This document shows positions 5,042-5,438 of a stretch of DNA of 5,438 bases, piece by piece. Both the position numbers and the translations under genes were made by a program. Below the pieces are notes generated by a model, which saw only the letters and a program-made list of their open reading frames with translations, was not told where the DNA came from and searched no databases. The number at the start of each line of letters is the position of its first letter. Position 1 is the stretch's first letter. The DNA comes from Mycobacterium sp. (lineage in GTDB: Bacteria; Actinomycetota; Actinomycetes; Mycobacteriales; Mycobacteriaceae). Location: NCBI GenBank assembly GCA_028706695.1, contig JAQTVU010000208.1:1-5438 (forward strand). The letters are read 5' to 3'.

Positions 5042-5438
5042 GTGCCGTCGTATCTGTTGCGCATCGAGCTGGTCGACCGTCCCGGCAGCCTGGGGACGCT
5101 GGCCGTGGCGCTGGGTTCGGTGGGCGCCGACATCTTGTCACTGGACGTGGTCGAGCGCAGCGGGGGTTATGCGATCGACGACCTGGTCATCGAGCTGCCC
5201 ACGGGGGCGATGCCCGACCGGCTGATCACCGCCGCGGAATCCCTCTCCGGGGTGCGGGTGGACAGTCTCCGTCCGCACACCGGCCTGCTGGAAGCCCATC
5301 GCGAGCTGGAGCTGCTCGACCGCGTCGCCGCGGCCCCCGACGTGGCCGCCAAGCTGCGGGTTCTGGCCGACGAGGCGCCCCGGGTGCTGCGGGTGAGCTG
5401 GTGTACGGTGTTGCGCAGTTCATCCGAAGGGCTGCAGC
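5042..5438 (+). CDS. ACT-domain protein, N-terminal part (runs off right edge; Rv3013-like)
   Basis: The visible 132 codons encode an N-terminal ACT domain (about residues 3-77). It has the classic first strand and turn LLRIELVDRPGSLGTLA (5-21), then the pattern GADILSLDVVER (28-39), DDLVIELP (46-53) and the second helix/strand to VRVDSLRP (71-78). ACT domains are small-ligand-binding modules, often for amino acids, in metabolic enzymes and regulators. The part after residue 80 (LLEAHRELELLDRVA) matches no catalytic domain I recognise. The position divergent from gatC corresponds to M. tuberculosis Rv3013. The start chosen is the GTG at 5042-5044, giving (M)PSYLLRIEL, as I recall for that protein. 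A GTG at 5033 and an ATG at 5006 are alternatives in the same frame. Ligand and function are unknown; a regulatory or sensing role is an inference from the domain. Confidence 0.9.
   Translation, partial: MPSYLLRIELVDRPGSLGTLAVALGSVGADILSLDVVERSGGYAIDDLVIELPTGAMPDRLITAAESLSGVRVDSLRPHTGLLEAHRELELLDRVAAAPDVAAKLRVLADEAPRVLRVSWCTVLRSSSEGLQ

Noticed and set aside
4656..5141. Upstream extension of the gatA reading frame through gatC and the divergent region
   Set aside because: The extra residues are Arg/Pro-rich, unlike GatA. gatC occupies the same strand in another phase, and the GTG at 4653-4655 gives the expected N-terminus.

Overview
This window is chromosomal DNA from a mycobacterium, most likely a slow-growing non-tuberculous species. 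The DNA is very GC-rich. The GatA, GatC, GatB and PfkA proteins closely resemble the Mycobacterium tuberculosis proteins as I remember them. The order ACT-domain gene / gatC / gatA / pfkA / (insert) / gatB matches the Rv3013-Rv3012c-Rv3011c-Rv3010c-Rv3009c neighbourhood. These identifications come from memory and motif reading, not from a database search.

Layout: five genes lie on the minus strand and are transcribed from right to left. gatC (4652-4951) overlaps gatA (3174-4655) by 4 nt. After a 49-nt gap comes pfkA (2093-3124). A 143-nt gap then precedes a 400-residue MinD/ParA-type ATPase with a proline/arginine-rich N-terminus (747-1949). A 46-nt gap leads to gatB, of which only the first 233 codons are inside the window (1-700). 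On the plus strand, an ACT-domain gene (5042 to the right edge, incomplete) diverges from gatC across a 90-nt intergenic region.

Function: GatC, GatA and GatB form the amidotransferase that converts misacylated Glu-tRNA(Gln) and Asp-tRNA(Asn) to Gln-tRNA(Gln) and Asn-tRNA(Asn). PfkA is the glycolytic 6-phosphofructokinase; its place inside the gat cluster is a known mycobacterial arrangement. The ACT-domain protein is probably a small-molecule-sensing regulatory protein, but its ligand is unknown.

The unusual element is the ATPase gene between pfkA and gatB. Its architecture is that of the EspI-like MinD proteins associated with ESX (type VII) secretion loci: a disordered Pro/Arg-rich N-terminus, a short conserved linker helix, then a deviant-Walker ATPase. 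No ESX gene is visible here. As I recall, M. tuberculosis has gatB next to pfkA with no such gene. The ATPase gene carries a perfect 7-bp inverted repeat 13 nt upstream of its start codon. It also has a patch of codons that are uncommon in mycobacteria. Both suggest separate regulation or an insertion history. Several start codons (gatC, the ATPase, gatB) lack a Shine-Dalgarno sequence and have a -10-like hexamer 6-8 nt upstream, which would fit leaderless transcripts. No stretch longer than 300 bases lacks a gene. I found no RNA genes, CRISPR arrays or insertion sequences.
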